DNA of 13,889 nucleotides from Caryophanales bacterium UBA2298 (GTDB taxonomy: Bacteria; Bacillota_I; Bacilli_A; Izemoplasmatales; Hujiaoplasmataceae), in contig DDWA01000013.1 of NCBI GenBank assembly GCA_002345425.1, forward strand, positions 1 to 13,889, given 5' to 3'. This document shows positions 1 to 6,763 of the stretch, piece by piece (positions within the stretch are counted from its first letter, which is position 1; each line of letters opens with the position of its first letter). A program made the translations under genes and the position numbers. The notes under the pieces are model-generated. The model made no database searches. It was not told the DNA's origin and saw only the letters and a program-made list of their open reading frames with translations.

Positions 1-12
1 TACCGCTTCTAC

Positions 13-1320
13 TTAATCTAAAAGTTTCTTGTATTCTTCTACTTTTTTAGATTTTATCGCCAATTCTTTCAATTCATAATTCACTTCATGAAAATCAAAT
101 TCATGCATCGATTTTAAATCAAGATCTTTTAAAATGTAAGTCGCAAACTTCCATAATGAATCTTTCATATCGAGATTACTATCAGAAGAGATTCTTGTTA
201 AGGCTTTGATGATACTTGAGATAATCTTTAAATCTTGCTTTCCATATAGATATATTTGATAAAAATGGTCATATAGCAAAATATCATAATTCATCGTTTT
301 AATTACTAATCTTATTTTGCCATCTTCATCTTTATAGAAAAGACTATAGTGTGCATCCGATAGTTTCATGAATATGTAACCTAATTGATCTATACAACTT
401 TTCGCAGTTGCCGGATCATTGATCCCCGGAGATAATGCTCTTACTGCAATTTCAACAAGTTTTAATGTTTGATTACGATATTCATTATAATTTCCTGGTT
501 CGTCTCCAAAAATAAAGCATTCTTCAATTACTTCTTCATCAAATTTGAAACTCTTTGATTTTGCTTGATATTTAAATAATATATCATCTTCAAAAACATG
601 TTCGTTATAAGGTTTCATAACTGTAATATAAACGTTATTCTCCTTAAGGTAAGCGATTAGTTTTTTTGTGTTAATTTCATTAAAATAACCAGTTTGCAAA
701 CTATGGTATTCTAAATCAAAATTAACTTTTTCATCATCTTCATCACGGTTAAGAGATACAAGATCGTTTTCTTGAATTTTATTTTGAAATTTTTCAATTT
801 CATTGACAGAATCTTTAACTAGTTTGTCAATATATATATTAATTTGTACTGATTTTGATACATAATGAACATAATAAGCGAATAGAATAATTCCAAAAAG
901 AAACAAGGTCATTGCTAACAAAGTAAAAATCGCAAAGTTAAAGTTAACGTAATTTGCAGTTAAGGCTAAACCAATTATCGAATAGACCGAAACTCCAATA
1001 AAATATCCTAGGATATTTAAAGGGATTTTTCTTTGCAAAAAATCATTTAATGTTCTTGGTGAAAATTGACCGCTATAAAGTGTTAAAACAACCATGATGG
1101 TAGAAAATGTAATAGTTATTATGGTTATTATACTGCCAATCATCATTACTAATATGGTGTTCAAAAAAGTTTGACTAAAGACAAAAGTATCACTAAATGA
1201 TGAATCTTGTATTGCTCTGTCCCAGAAAAATATAGCTATGGCTATCCCACCAAAACCAAATATATAAAGTATAAATTTAATATAATACTTACTTTTAAGA
1301 TAATTCAATATTTTTTGCAT
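13..1320 (-). CDS. DUF2254 family membrane protein
   Basis: A 435-residue predicted inner-membrane protein of the DUF2254 family, whose biochemical role is unknown. The N-terminal third holds about four hydrophobic segments (roughly residues 13-33, 53-80, 100-122 and 127-150), followed by a cytosolic-looking charged region. The family signature ALSPGINDP, near residues 295-303, is intact and is the main basis for the call. The ATG is preceded by AAGGTGG (1327-1333) at a good distance. The gene lies 67 nt downstream of pyrG on the same strand and I see no convincing terminator between them, so read-through from pyrG is possible. A TATAAT at 1364-1369 lacks a good -35, so an own promoter is uncertain. 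The stop codon (TAA) lies 12 nt from the window edge, so the gene is complete. Family assignment is fairly sure; function cannot be stated. Confidence 0.85.
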   Translation of the reverse strand: MQKILNYLKSKYYIKFILYIFGFGGIAIAIFFWDRAIQDSSFSDTFVFSQTFLNTILVMMIGSIITIITITFSTIMVVLTLYSGQFSPRTLNDFLQRKIPLNILGYFIGVSVYSIIGLALTANYVNFNFAIFTLLAMTLFLFGIILFAYYVHYVSKSVQINIYIDKLVKDSVNEIEKFQNKIQENDLVSLNRDEDDEKVNFDLEYHSLQTGYFNEINTKKLIAYLKENNVYITVMKPYNEHVFEDDILFKYQAKSKSFKFDEEVIEECFIFGDEPGNYNEYRNQTLKLVEIAVRALSPGINDPATAKSCIDQLGYIFMKLSDAHYSLFYKDEDGKIRLVIKTMNYDILLYDHFYQIYLYGKQDLKIISSIIKALTRISSDSNLDMKDSLWKFATYILKDLDLKSMHEFDFHEVNYELKELAIKSKKVEEYKKLLD

Positions 1321-1387
1321 ATATAACCACCTTAACAGTTATTTTATCATAGAATTATCAGAAATTATAGAAGGATGGAAAACAATG

Positions 1388-2986
1388 CTATTTTAAAGAT
1401 GATTCAATAAATTTTTTAAATAATGGATGAGGTTTATCTGGCCTAGATAAAAACTCTGGATGAAATTGTACTGCAACAAAGAAAGGATGATTTGCGATTT
1501 CAATAATTTCCATTAAATTACTAATGGGATTAACGCCAGAAAAAATCATGCCTTTTTCTTTGAATAAATTTAAATAATCATTATTAAATTCATAACGATG
1601 ACGATGTCTTTCAGAGATTATTTCTTGATTATAAGCTTTTTGAGCTATAGTATTGTCTATTAGGCGACATTCATATAAACCCAGTCTTAAAGTACCGCCT
1701 AGGTCTATTCCTTGATATTGATCAGGCATATAATCAATTACATTATATTTTGTTGATTCGTCAAATTCAGTAGAATTAGCATTTTCTAAATTACATACAT
1801 TTCTAGCAAATTCAATAACTGATAATTGCATTCCTAAACAAAGCCCGAAGAAAGGAATATTATTTTCTCTAGCATATTTTATCGTAAGAATTTTTCCTTC
1901 TATTCCCCTTTTTCCGAATCCTCCAGGGACAATTATTCCATCAGGGTTTTTTAACATTTCATCGATATTTTCTTTATTGATCTTTGAAGAATCAATCCAT
2001 TCAATCTCTACTTCGGCATTGAAAAAGTAACCGGCATGATTTAAAGCTTCCGATACTGAAAGGTAAGCATCTCTTAGAGAAACATATTTTCCGACTAATG
2101 CTATTTTCACTTTTTTCTTAAGATTTTTGATTCTCTTGATAAGATTTTCAAAAACAGTGATATCGGAAGGAACTTCTGTTAATCCAAGTTGCTTGCAGAC
2201 TAAAAGATCTAAATTTTCTCTTTTTAAATTTAGCATAACTTCATATAGAACATCGACATCTTTACACTCGATGACCGCTTCTTTTTTCACATCACAAAAA
2301 AGCGCTACTTTTTCTTTAGCTTCATCAGATATTGATTTAGAAGTTCTTAGTATAATGATATCGGGTGTAATCCCTAAAGATCTTAATTCTTTCACACTAT
2401 GTTGAGTCGGTTTGGTTTTCAGTTCTCCAGTTGTATCTAAGTAGGGAACTAAAGTATTGTGAACGAATAAAGTGTTGTTGTAACCTAAATCTCGACGCAT
2501 TTGCCTGATTGATTCTATAAATGGCAATGATTCAATATCACCGACAGTACCGCCGATTTCAGTTATCAAAACATCGCAATCATACTCTTTGGCAAGAGAA
2601 ATTAAACGACTTTTGATTTCGTTAGTAATATGAGGTATTACTTGAACAGTCGCTCCTAAATAATCGCCTCTTCTTTCTTTATCAATGACTGATTGATAAA
2701 TTTTACCGGTAGTTATTGAAGAGTTTTTTGAAAGATTTTCATCGATGAATCTTTCATAATGACCTAAATCAAGATCGGTTTCGCCACCATCATTGGTTAC
2801 GAAAACTTCACCATGTTGATATGGTGACATAGTGCCTGGATCGACATTTATATAAGGATCTAATTTTAACATAAATACTTTCAATCCTTTGTTTTTTAAT
2901 AATCTTCCAAGTGAAGCGGCCGCAATCCCTTTACCAAGGGATGAAACAACACCACCAGTAATAAAGATAAATTTGGTATTTCTCAT
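1388..2986 (-). CDS. pyrG: CTP synthase (glutamine-hydrolysing)
   Basis: Makes CTP from UTP, ATP and glutamine, the last step of de novo pyrimidine nucleotide synthesis; cytosolic. The 532-residue length is typical. The N-terminal amidoligase domain opens with the P-loop-like GGVVSSLGKG (residues 11-20). The C-terminal class I glutamine amidotransferase domain carries the nucleophile Cys383 in GLCLGMQ and the partners His509 and Glu511 in QFHPEF, so both half-reactions look intact. The open frame runs further upstream to 3088, but that extension would cover the promoter and a terminator-like hairpin. The family N-terminus (MRNTKFIFITGG) and GGAGG at 2998-3002 favour the ATG at 2986; the 11-nt spacing is slightly long. 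An in-frame ATG at 3004 overlaps the ribosome binding site itself and has none of its own. Expression is probably controlled through the leader (see the hairpin at 3005-3045). Confidence 0.97.
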   Translation of the reverse strand: MRNTKFIFITGGVVSSLGKGIAAASLGRLLKNKGLKVFMLKLDPYINVDPGTMSPYQHGEVFVTNDGGETDLDLGHYERFIDENLSKNSSITTGKIYQSVIDKERRGDYLGATVQVIPHITNEIKSRLISLAKEYDCDVLITEIGGTVGDIESLPFIESIRQMRRDLGYNNTLFVHNTLVPYLDTTGELKTKPTQHSVKELRSLGITPDIIILRTSKSISDEAKEKVALFCDVKKEAVIECKDVDVLYEVMLNLKRENLDLLVCKQLGLTEVPSDITVFENLIKRIKNLKKKVKIALVGKYVSLRDAYLSVSEALNHAGYFFNAEVEIEWIDSSKINKENIDEMLKNPDGIIVPGGFGKRGIEGKILTIKYARENNIPFFGLCLGMQLSVIEFARNVCNLENANSTEFDESTKYNVIDYMPDQYQGIDLGGTLRLGLYECRLIDNTIAQKAYNQEIISERHRHRYEFNNDYLNLFKEKGMIFSGVNPISNLMEIIEIANHPFFVAVQFHPEFLSRPDKPHPLFKKFIESSLK

Positions 2987-3004
2987 TCTATTGTTATCCT
3001 CCAT

Positions 3005-3045
3005 AAATATATAAAAGGGCTCTCCTGATGGAGAACCCTTTTTTT
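3005..3045 (-). promoter_or_regulatory. pyrG leader terminator-like hairpin (candidate attenuator)
   Basis: Read leftward, seven A residues precede a 9-bp stem, GGGTTCTCC / GGAGAGCCC, with an ATCA loop (3017-3038), then TTTTATATATTT, then the pyrG ribosome binding site. One pair is a U-G wobble. It lies downstream of a near-consensus promoter and upstream of the start codon, so pyrG transcripts must read through it. In Bacillus subtilis and relatives, pyrG is controlled by CTP-dependent attenuation at such a leader hairpin (known). That the same holds here is inference. The stem is also flanked by T-runs on the plus strand (3039-3045), so it could work in either direction. Confidence 0.75.
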
Positions 3046-3059
3046 GTGAGCTCTTTAAG

Positions 3060-3088
3060 ATTATAACAAAATAAAAATTAACTTGCAA
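3060..3088 (-). promoter_or_regulatory. pyrG promoter
   Basis: Read leftward: -35 TTGCAA (3083-3088), a 17-bp spacer, and a perfect -10 TATAAT (3060-3065). The expected transcription start is at about 3053-3055, in CTTAAAGAG. The -35 begins about 10 nt after the tadA stop codon. The initially transcribed bases are A-rich and not GGG. Confidence 0.85.
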
Positions 3089-3097
3089 TCATCTATT

Positions 3098-3553
3098 TCA
3101 ACTTTTTTTTCTTAAGTTTTTGAAAAAGCTTTTTAACAGTTCATCAGATTCGTTTTCTAAGACTCTAGGAACGACTTCTACTTGATGATTAAAGTTTTTC
3201 AAGTACTCTTTTAAGATGGTATCTAAAGATTCGTATTTAGCGTCTCTAGGTCCATAAATCAATCTTTTAAATCGAGCTGAAGCAATAGCACCAATACACA
3301 TTAAACACGGCTCTAAAGTGACATAAATATCACAATCATCCAATCGCCATGAATTTAAATTTTGACAGGCTTGATTTATCGCGATGATTTCAGCGTGATG
3401 TAAAACATTTTGGTTACTTTCTTTTTGGTTGTGAGAACGGGCAATTATTTCGCCATTTTTAACAATTACACAGCCAACGGGAATTTCATCTTTATCATAA
3501 GCCTTTTTTGCTTCTATTAAAGCTTCTTGCATGAACAATTCATCTTGTGTCAT
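3098..3553 (-). CDS. tadA: tRNA-specific adenosine deaminase TadA
   Basis: Converts adenosine 34 to inosine in the anticodon of tRNA-Arg(ACG), allowing one tRNA to read several CGN codons; cytosolic zinc enzyme. The 151 residues contain the deaminase signatures HAE (His53, with catalytic Glu55) and PCLMC (Cys83, Cys86), giving a complete zinc site. Asn42, in the substrate-side motif SHNQ, is also present. Its ATG overlaps the tdk stop codon in an ATGA arrangement (3550-3553) and has no strong ribosome binding site of its own, so translation is probably coupled to tdk. It ends in TGA just upstream of the pyrG promoter. Other members of this deaminase fold (guanine or cytosine deaminases) are possible in principle, but the motif spacing and sequence match TadA well. 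Confidence 0.93.
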   Translation of the reverse strand: MTQDELFMQEALIEAKKAYDKDEIPVGCVIVKNGEIIARSHNQKESNQNVLHHAEIIAINQACQNLNSWRLDDCDIYVTLEPCLMCIGAIASARFKRLIYGPRDAKYESLDTILKEYLKNFNHQVEVVPRVLENESDELLKSFFKNLRKKS

Positions 3554-4152
3554 TTTAAGAACTCAAACTTCTTTGGTTTGTTAGGAACTTCATGACATTC
3601 TCTGCATCTAGCTTCATAAGAATCCTGTGCACCGACTAAGATAATAGGGTCATCAAAATTAGCGGGTCTACCATTGATTATTCTTTGAGTTCTAGTGGCG
3701 GGAGTATGACATTTTACACAAATAGCACTAAGTTTAGTTACATATTCGGCTAAAGCCAATAGTTTAGGCATGAAGGAGAATGGTTCGCCTCGAAAATCGC
3801 GATCTAGTCCGCTGACAATAACTCTAATCTTTTTATCAGCTAAATATTCGCAGATATCAACAGCTTCTTCATCAAGAAATTGAATTTCATCAATAGCAAC
3901 AACATCAGTGTTTTCGTCGATATACTTGATAATTTCATGAGCTTTGGAAATGTTGATTGATTTCGTACGACTATGATTATGACTCACCACTTCATTTTGA
4001 GCATAGCGATCATCTATTATAGGTTTAAAAACTAAAATATTTTGTTTTGCGTACTCAAGTCTTTTTACTCTTCTAATTAATTCCTCTGTTTTTCCTGCAA
4101 ACATCGGTCCTGTTATTACTTCAATCCATCCGTCTTTTTGATTTAGATACAT
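3550..4152 (-). CDS. tdk: Thymidine kinase
   Basis: Type II thymidine kinase of the pyrimidine salvage pathway, phosphorylating deoxythymidine with ATP; cytosolic. The 200-residue protein starts MYLNQKDGWIEVITG, the classic Firmicutes beginning. It carries the P-loop GPMFAGKTEE at about residues 15-24, the DEIQF Walker B motif, and a four-cysteine zinc element (CVKC and CREC) near the C-terminus. The frame extends upstream to a TTG at 4170, but AAAGGAG (4160-4166) sits 7 nt before the ATG at 4152, fixing the start there. It overlaps tadA by 4 nt. Proximity to rpmE and pyrG resembles the rpmE-tdk neighbourhood of Bacillus (known), supporting vertical inheritance. Confidence 0.96.
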   Translation of the reverse strand: MYLNQKDGWIEVITGPMFAGKTEELIRRVKRLEYAKQNILVFKPIIDDRYAQNEVVSHNHSRTKSINISKAHEIIKYIDENTDVVAIDEIQFLDEEAVDICEYLADKKIRVIVSGLDRDFRGEPFSFMPKLLALAEYVTKLSAICVKCHTPATRTQRIINGRPANFDDPIILVGAQDSYEARCRECHEVPNKPKKFEFLK

Positions 4153-4184
4153 CGTTAATCTCCTTTGCAAAAACTTATATTTAT

Positions 4185-4190
4185 ATTATA
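4185..4190 (-). promoter_or_regulatory. Candidate -10 of the tdk-tadA promoter
   Basis: A perfect TATAAT, read leftward, lies 32 nt before the tdk ATG and downstream of the rpmE terminator, so a promoter is expected here. At 17-bp spacing the -35 is poor, in a T-rich stretch. Support is the -10 and the context only. Confidence 0.5.
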
Positions 4191-4267
4191 CAAAAATCAA
4201 AAGAAAAAAGGTATAAATTTTTTATATCTTTTTAACTTATCTTAAATAATATTATTTATAAAATCAA

Positions 4268-4293
4268 TAAAAAAAGCCAATCATTGTTGGCTT
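4268..4293 (-). terminator. Intrinsic terminator of rpmE
   Basis: Read leftward: a perfect 7-bp stem, AAGCCAA / TTGGCTT, with a 6-nt loop (4274-4293), running straight into a T-run. It lies 11 nt beyond the rpmE stop codon and separates rpmE from tdk. Confidence 0.88.
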
Positions 4294-4304
4294 CATTTAT
4301 CATA

Positions 4305-4526
4305 TTAATTTTCTTCTTGTTCTTCAGCAATACCATATTTTTTGTTGAATTTATCAATTCTACCAGCGGCTACAGTATATTTTTGTTTTCCTGTGTAGAA
4401 AGGATGACAATTTGAGCAAGTATCGACTTTAATGTTTTTGTTAGTTGATCCGGTTTCAAATGTATTTCCACAAGTACTACAAGTTACTGTAACTGTATGA
4501 TATTCTGGATGAGTATTCTTTTTCAT
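4305..4526 (-). CDS. rpmE: 50S ribosomal protein L31, zinc-binding (C+) type
   Basis: Small protein of the large ribosomal subunit that bridges to the 30S head. The 73 residues begin MKKNTHPEYH and contain the family core HPFYTGKQK and the closing GRIDKFNKKYG. Four cysteines, Cys16, Cys19, Cys37 and Cys40 (CSTC and CSNC), mark the zinc-binding form, not the zinc-free paralogue made under zinc starvation in Bacillus. The last residues, EEQEEN, form a short acidic tail. The frame is open upstream to 4628, but GGAG at 4534-4537, 7 nt before the ATG, and family length place the start at 4526. It is monocistronic: a strong promoter lies upstream and a terminator directly downstream. Confidence 0.97.
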   Translation of the reverse strand: MKKNTHPEYHTVTVTCSTCGNTFETGSTNKNIKVDTCSNCHPFYTGKQKYTVAAGRIDKFNKKYGIAEEQEEN

Positions 4527-4589
4527 ATCATATCTCCTTCTGCCATGAATTTTCCTTAAATCATAGTAAGTATAATTACAAGCAAAAGT

Positions 4590-4618
4590 ATTATAACAAA
4601 AAGGAAAACAAAATGCAA
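4590..4618 (-). promoter_or_regulatory. rpmE promoter
   Basis: Read leftward: -35 TTGCAT (4613-4618), a 17-bp spacer, -10 TATAAT (4590-4595). It leaves a leader of about 55-60 nt before the rpmE ATG, within which CUAUGAUUU can pair imperfectly with AAAUUCAUGG. That is a modest structure of unknown meaning. Confidence 0.85.
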
Positions 4619-4739
4619 GAAAAATCATATTTTGATAAGTAAAAATTGATTGATATTGAATTATGTTTTTGAATAATATTCTTAACTTGTCGAATCTTCA
4701 CTATATTACTTGATAATTAATACAAAAAAAGAAGAAATT

Positions 4740-4748
4740 TGGTATAAT
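4740..4748 (+). promoter_or_regulatory. Extended -10 promoter of the malic enzyme gene
   Basis: TGG followed by TATAAT forms an extended -10 element (TGn-TATAAT). No good -35 lies at 16-18 bp, which is usual for extended -10 promoters. A TTGATA at 4710-4715 is too far away (27 bp). The leader before the ATG is about 78 nt. Confidence 0.65.
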
Positions 4749-4791
4749 ATACCTATAAAGAAGCAGTTAATTCATGAGAAAGGAAAATACT

Positions 4792-4820
4792 TCAAGAGAC
4801 AATTGATTTTCTTGATTTTA
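4792..4820 (+). promoter_or_regulatory. Weak leader hairpin before the malic enzyme gene
   Basis: TCAAGAGA (4792-4799) can pair with TTTCTTGA (4808-4815) around an 8-nt loop, with one G-U pair, and is followed by TTTTATTT. The stem is AT-rich and of modest stability. It may be incidental. Confidence 0.3.
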
Positions 4821-4832
4821 TTTGGTTGAATT

Positions 4833-6002
4833 ATGAGTGATTTCAGAGAGAAAACTTTAGCTCTACACAGAAAGAATACTGGAAAATTAGATATAATCCC
4901 TAACGTGAGACTCGATAATAAAGATGATTTATCTTTGGCTTATACACCTGGTGTAGCCATTCCTTGTTTAGAAATCGCTAAAGATAAACGAAAAGCATAC
5001 GAATATACGATGAAGGGTAAAACTGTTGCAATAGTTACAGATGGATCTGCTGTTTTAGGGTTAGGAAAGATTGGTCCCGAAGCGGCTTTACCAGTGATGG
5101 AAGGTAAATCAGCTTTACTTTATAAATTCTCTAAAATTCAAGCAATGCCTATTTGTTTAGATACCTATGATGAAGAAGAAATAATTAAAACAGTAAAATA
5201 TATTGCGCCAAATTTCAGTGCAATAATGTTAGAAGATATTCAAGCGCCTAAATGTGTTTATATTGAAGATGTATTACAAAGAGATTTAGATATTCCTGTT
5301 TTTCATGATGATCAACATGGTACAGCAATTGTCGTCAGTGCTGCTTTAATCAATGCTTTAAAAGTCGTTGGTAAAAATATAGAAAATGTCAAAATCGTTG
5401 TTAGTGGTAGCGGCGCAGCTGGATCAGCGGTTATTAAATTATTAAATCGGTTAGGCGCAAATAATATTTATAATTATAACATTTTAGGTGTTGTCAATAA
5501 AAATAAATATAATCAATATGATGTAGTGGTAAAAAATTTAATCGATCAAAAATTAATAAAAACTGATGAAACAATTAATTCTTTAGATGCACTAATTAAA
5601 GACAAAGATGTTTTTATTGGTGTTTCAGCCAAAAATATCTTAACAAAGAAGATGGTTGCATCAATGAATAAGGATAGTATTGTTTTCGCCTTGGCTAATC
5701 CTGATCCTGAAATTAATCCCGAATTAGCTAAAGAAGCTGGCGCAAGGATAATTGGCACTGGCAGAAGTGATTATCCAAATCAAATCAACAATGTTTTAAT
5801 ATTCCCTGGTTTAATGAAAGGCGCTTTACAAGCAAGAGCCAGGTCTATTACTGATGAAATGAAGATTGTCGCTTGTAAAACTCTAGCTAACTTGGTATCT
5901 GATGAGATTCTCTCTGAAAATAATATATTACCAGAAATATTCGACGAAAGAGTTGTTGATGTTATCGCTAAAGCTGTCTTTGATGCAGTAAAAAAAGGCT
6001 GA
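4833..6002 (+). CDS. NAD(P)-dependent malic enzyme (malate dehydrogenase, decarboxylating)
   Basis: Oxidatively decarboxylates malate to pyruvate and CO2 with NAD or NADP; cytosolic central carbon metabolism. The 389 residues match the short bacterial form, without a phosphotransacetylase-like tail. Visible active-site elements are AYTPGVA with Tyr37, EGK with the presumed catalytic Lys92, and the metal-binding stretches LEDI (Glu134, Asp135) and HDDQHGTA (Asp159, Asp160). The Rossmann motif is GSGAAG (192-197). At the end of the next strand, where relatives often have Asp (VCDSKG-like), this protein has Asn216 in YNYNILG, so cofactor preference cannot be assumed. An in-frame TGA at 4827-4829 forces the start to the ATG at 4833. 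Unlike its neighbours it has no clear ribosome binding site. Its last codons lie in the hairpin shared with maf. Confidence 0.93.
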   Translation: MSDFREKTLALHRKNTGKLDIIPNVRLDNKDDLSLAYTPGVAIPCLEIAKDKRKAYEYTMKGKTVAIVTDGSAVLGLGKIGPEAALPVMEGKSALLYKFSKIQAMPICLDTYDEEEIIKTVKYIAPNFSAIMLEDIQAPKCVYIEDVLQRDLDIPVFHDDQHGTAIVVSAALINALKVVGKNIENVKIVVSGSGAAGSAVIKLLNRLGANNIYNYNILGVVNKNKYNQYDVVVKNLIDQKLIKTDETINSLDALIKDKDVFIGVSAKNILTKKMVASMNKDSIVFALANPDPEINPELAKEAGARIIGTGRSDYPNQINNVLIFPGLMKGALQARARSITDEMKIVACKTLANLVSDEILSENNILPEIFDERVVDVIAKAVFDAVKKG

Positions 6003-6012
6003 ATCAGCCTTT
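5991..6012 (-). terminator. Terminator hairpin shared by maf and the malic enzyme gene
   Basis: An 8-bp perfect stem, AAAGGCTG / CAGCCTTT, with a 3-nt loop (5994-6012). Leftward it continues into six T residues, making a good maf terminator. Rightward the T-run is only TTTG, so termination of malic enzyme mRNA is probably weaker. The stem contains or touches both stop codons. Confidence 0.8.
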
Positions 6013-6567
6013 GTGAATAACTTTCTTTAATTCTTGATAGACTCTAGAAACTGGGAATCCGACAATTGTGAAATAATCACCGGATATCGATTTTACGAAT
6101 CGAGCTCCATGATCTTGAATCCCATAAGCTCCTGCTTTATCAAGAGGCTCTTTAGTTTTAATATAATCGGTGATTTCTTGATCCGATAAATCCCAAAATG
6201 TAACAAGTGATTGCGTGAAAAATGATTTTGAATAGCCTTTTTTGATGATGGCACAACCAGTTAAGACTTTATGGGTTTTACCTGATAGTATTTGTAAAAA
6301 GTTATTTGCTTCTTCTTCATTTTTAGGTTTTCCTAGAATCAAATCATCAATAATTACCAAGGTATCAAAACCTAAAACAATATCTTCTTTATGAGTTTTA
6401 AATATGGCTAAAGCTTTTTGAAAAGCTAAATCCATAACTAGTTCTTCATGAGAGAGACTTGGATCATTTACTTCTTCAATATCTGAAGAAATCGCCTCAT
6501 AGTCCATATCTAACAGTTTGATTAGTTCTTGTCTTCGTGGAGAATTGCTGGCTAAAATTAGTTTCAT
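6004..6567 (-). CDS. maf: Maf-family nucleoside triphosphate pyrophosphatase (dTTP/UTP type)
   Basis: Hydrolyses non-canonical or excess nucleoside triphosphates to monophosphate and pyrophosphate (house-cleaning; linked to septum formation in Bacillus). Cytosolic, 187 residues. The family start MKLILASNSPRR is present, with the catalytic-type Asp68 in GFDTLVI, then GKPKNEEEA, and GDYFTIVGFPV near the end (GDYxxVVGLP in relatives). The frame extends upstream to 6609, but GAGGTGA at 6572-6578 and the family N-terminus place the start at 6567. It is convergent with the malic enzyme gene, with one base between the two stop codons, and divergent from tilS. The YhdE-like dTTP/UTP specificity is inferred from overall similarity to the Bacillus protein. 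Confidence 0.93.
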   Translation of the reverse strand: MKLILASNSPRRQELIKLLDMDYEAISSDIEEVNDPSLSHEELVMDLAFQKALAIFKTHKEDIVLGFDTLVIIDDLILGKPKNEEEANNFLQILSGKTHKVLTGCAIIKKGYSKSFFTQSLVTFWDLSDQEITDYIKTKEPLDKAGAYGIQDHGARFVKSISGDYFTIVGFPVSRVYQELKKVIHKG

Positions 6568-6588
6568 GTAATCACCTCTTCTTGCTAT

Positions 6589-6615
6589 ATTATAACAAAT
6601 TTTATTCATTTACAA
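6589..6615 (-). promoter_or_regulatory. Candidate maf promoter
   Basis: Read leftward: -10 TATAAT (6589-6594) with a possible TTGTAA -35 at 6610-6615, 15 bp away, shorter than ideal. The -10 lies 21 nt before the maf start codon. Confidence 0.55.
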
Positions 6616-6661
6616 AATATTTAATTTTAATAAAAAACCACATAAAATTATCACATAGATT

Positions 6662-6670
6662 TGATATTAT
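6662..6670 (+). promoter_or_regulatory. Candidate extended -10 promoter of tilS-hpt-ftsH
   Basis: TGA followed by TATTAT forms an extended -10 element (TGn plus 5 of 6 matches). No recognisable -35 is present. A start near 6677 would give a leader of about 85 nt containing the hairpin at 6708-6739. It is the best candidate in the maf-tilS gap, but not strong. Confidence 0.4.
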
Positions 6671-6707
6671 ATTTATGCAATCAAATTTTCTCTTTTATTT
6701 TATATAT

Positions 6708-6750
6708 TTGAGCATAGAGTGATATATTTCTATGCTCAAGTTTTATTTTT
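6708..6750 (+). promoter_or_regulatory. tilS leader terminator-like hairpin
   Basis: A perfect 11-bp inverted repeat, TTGAGCATAGA (6708-6718) / TCTATGCTCAA (6729-6739), with a 10-nt loop, is followed by GTTTTATTTTT and directly by the tilS ribosome binding site GGAGG (6751-6755). No rightward gene ends upstream (maf points away), so it is not an ordinary 3' terminator. It may be an attenuator, an mRNA-stabilising hairpin or a protein-binding palindrome. Confidence 0.65.
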
Positions 6751-6763
6751 GGAGGAACCTTTT

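Noticed and set aside
2127..2405. Plus-strand 92-codon frame inside pyrG
   Set aside because: Antisense to a conserved gene, with no ribosome binding site and no family resemblance. The same holds for the frames at 5546-5758, 8290-8526, 11382-11567, 12014-12214 and 13240-13485.
2987..3088. N-terminal extension of pyrG (34 extra residues)
   Set aside because: It would translate through the promoter and leader hairpin, has no ribosome binding site, and precedes the conserved family N-terminus.
4527..4628. N-terminal extension of rpmE
   Set aside because: It covers the promoter; L31 begins at MKKNTHP with a perfect ribosome binding site.
4774..4806. Ten-codon upstream reading frame in the malic enzyme leader
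   Set aside because: Only a poor AAGAAG precedes it, and the peptide shows no run of regulatory codons; expected by chance.
6537..6722. Plus-strand 61-codon frame between maf and tilS
   Set aside because: Low-complexity Phe/Tyr/Ile-rich translation of AT-rich intergenic DNA, overlapping the maf start and the tilS leader.
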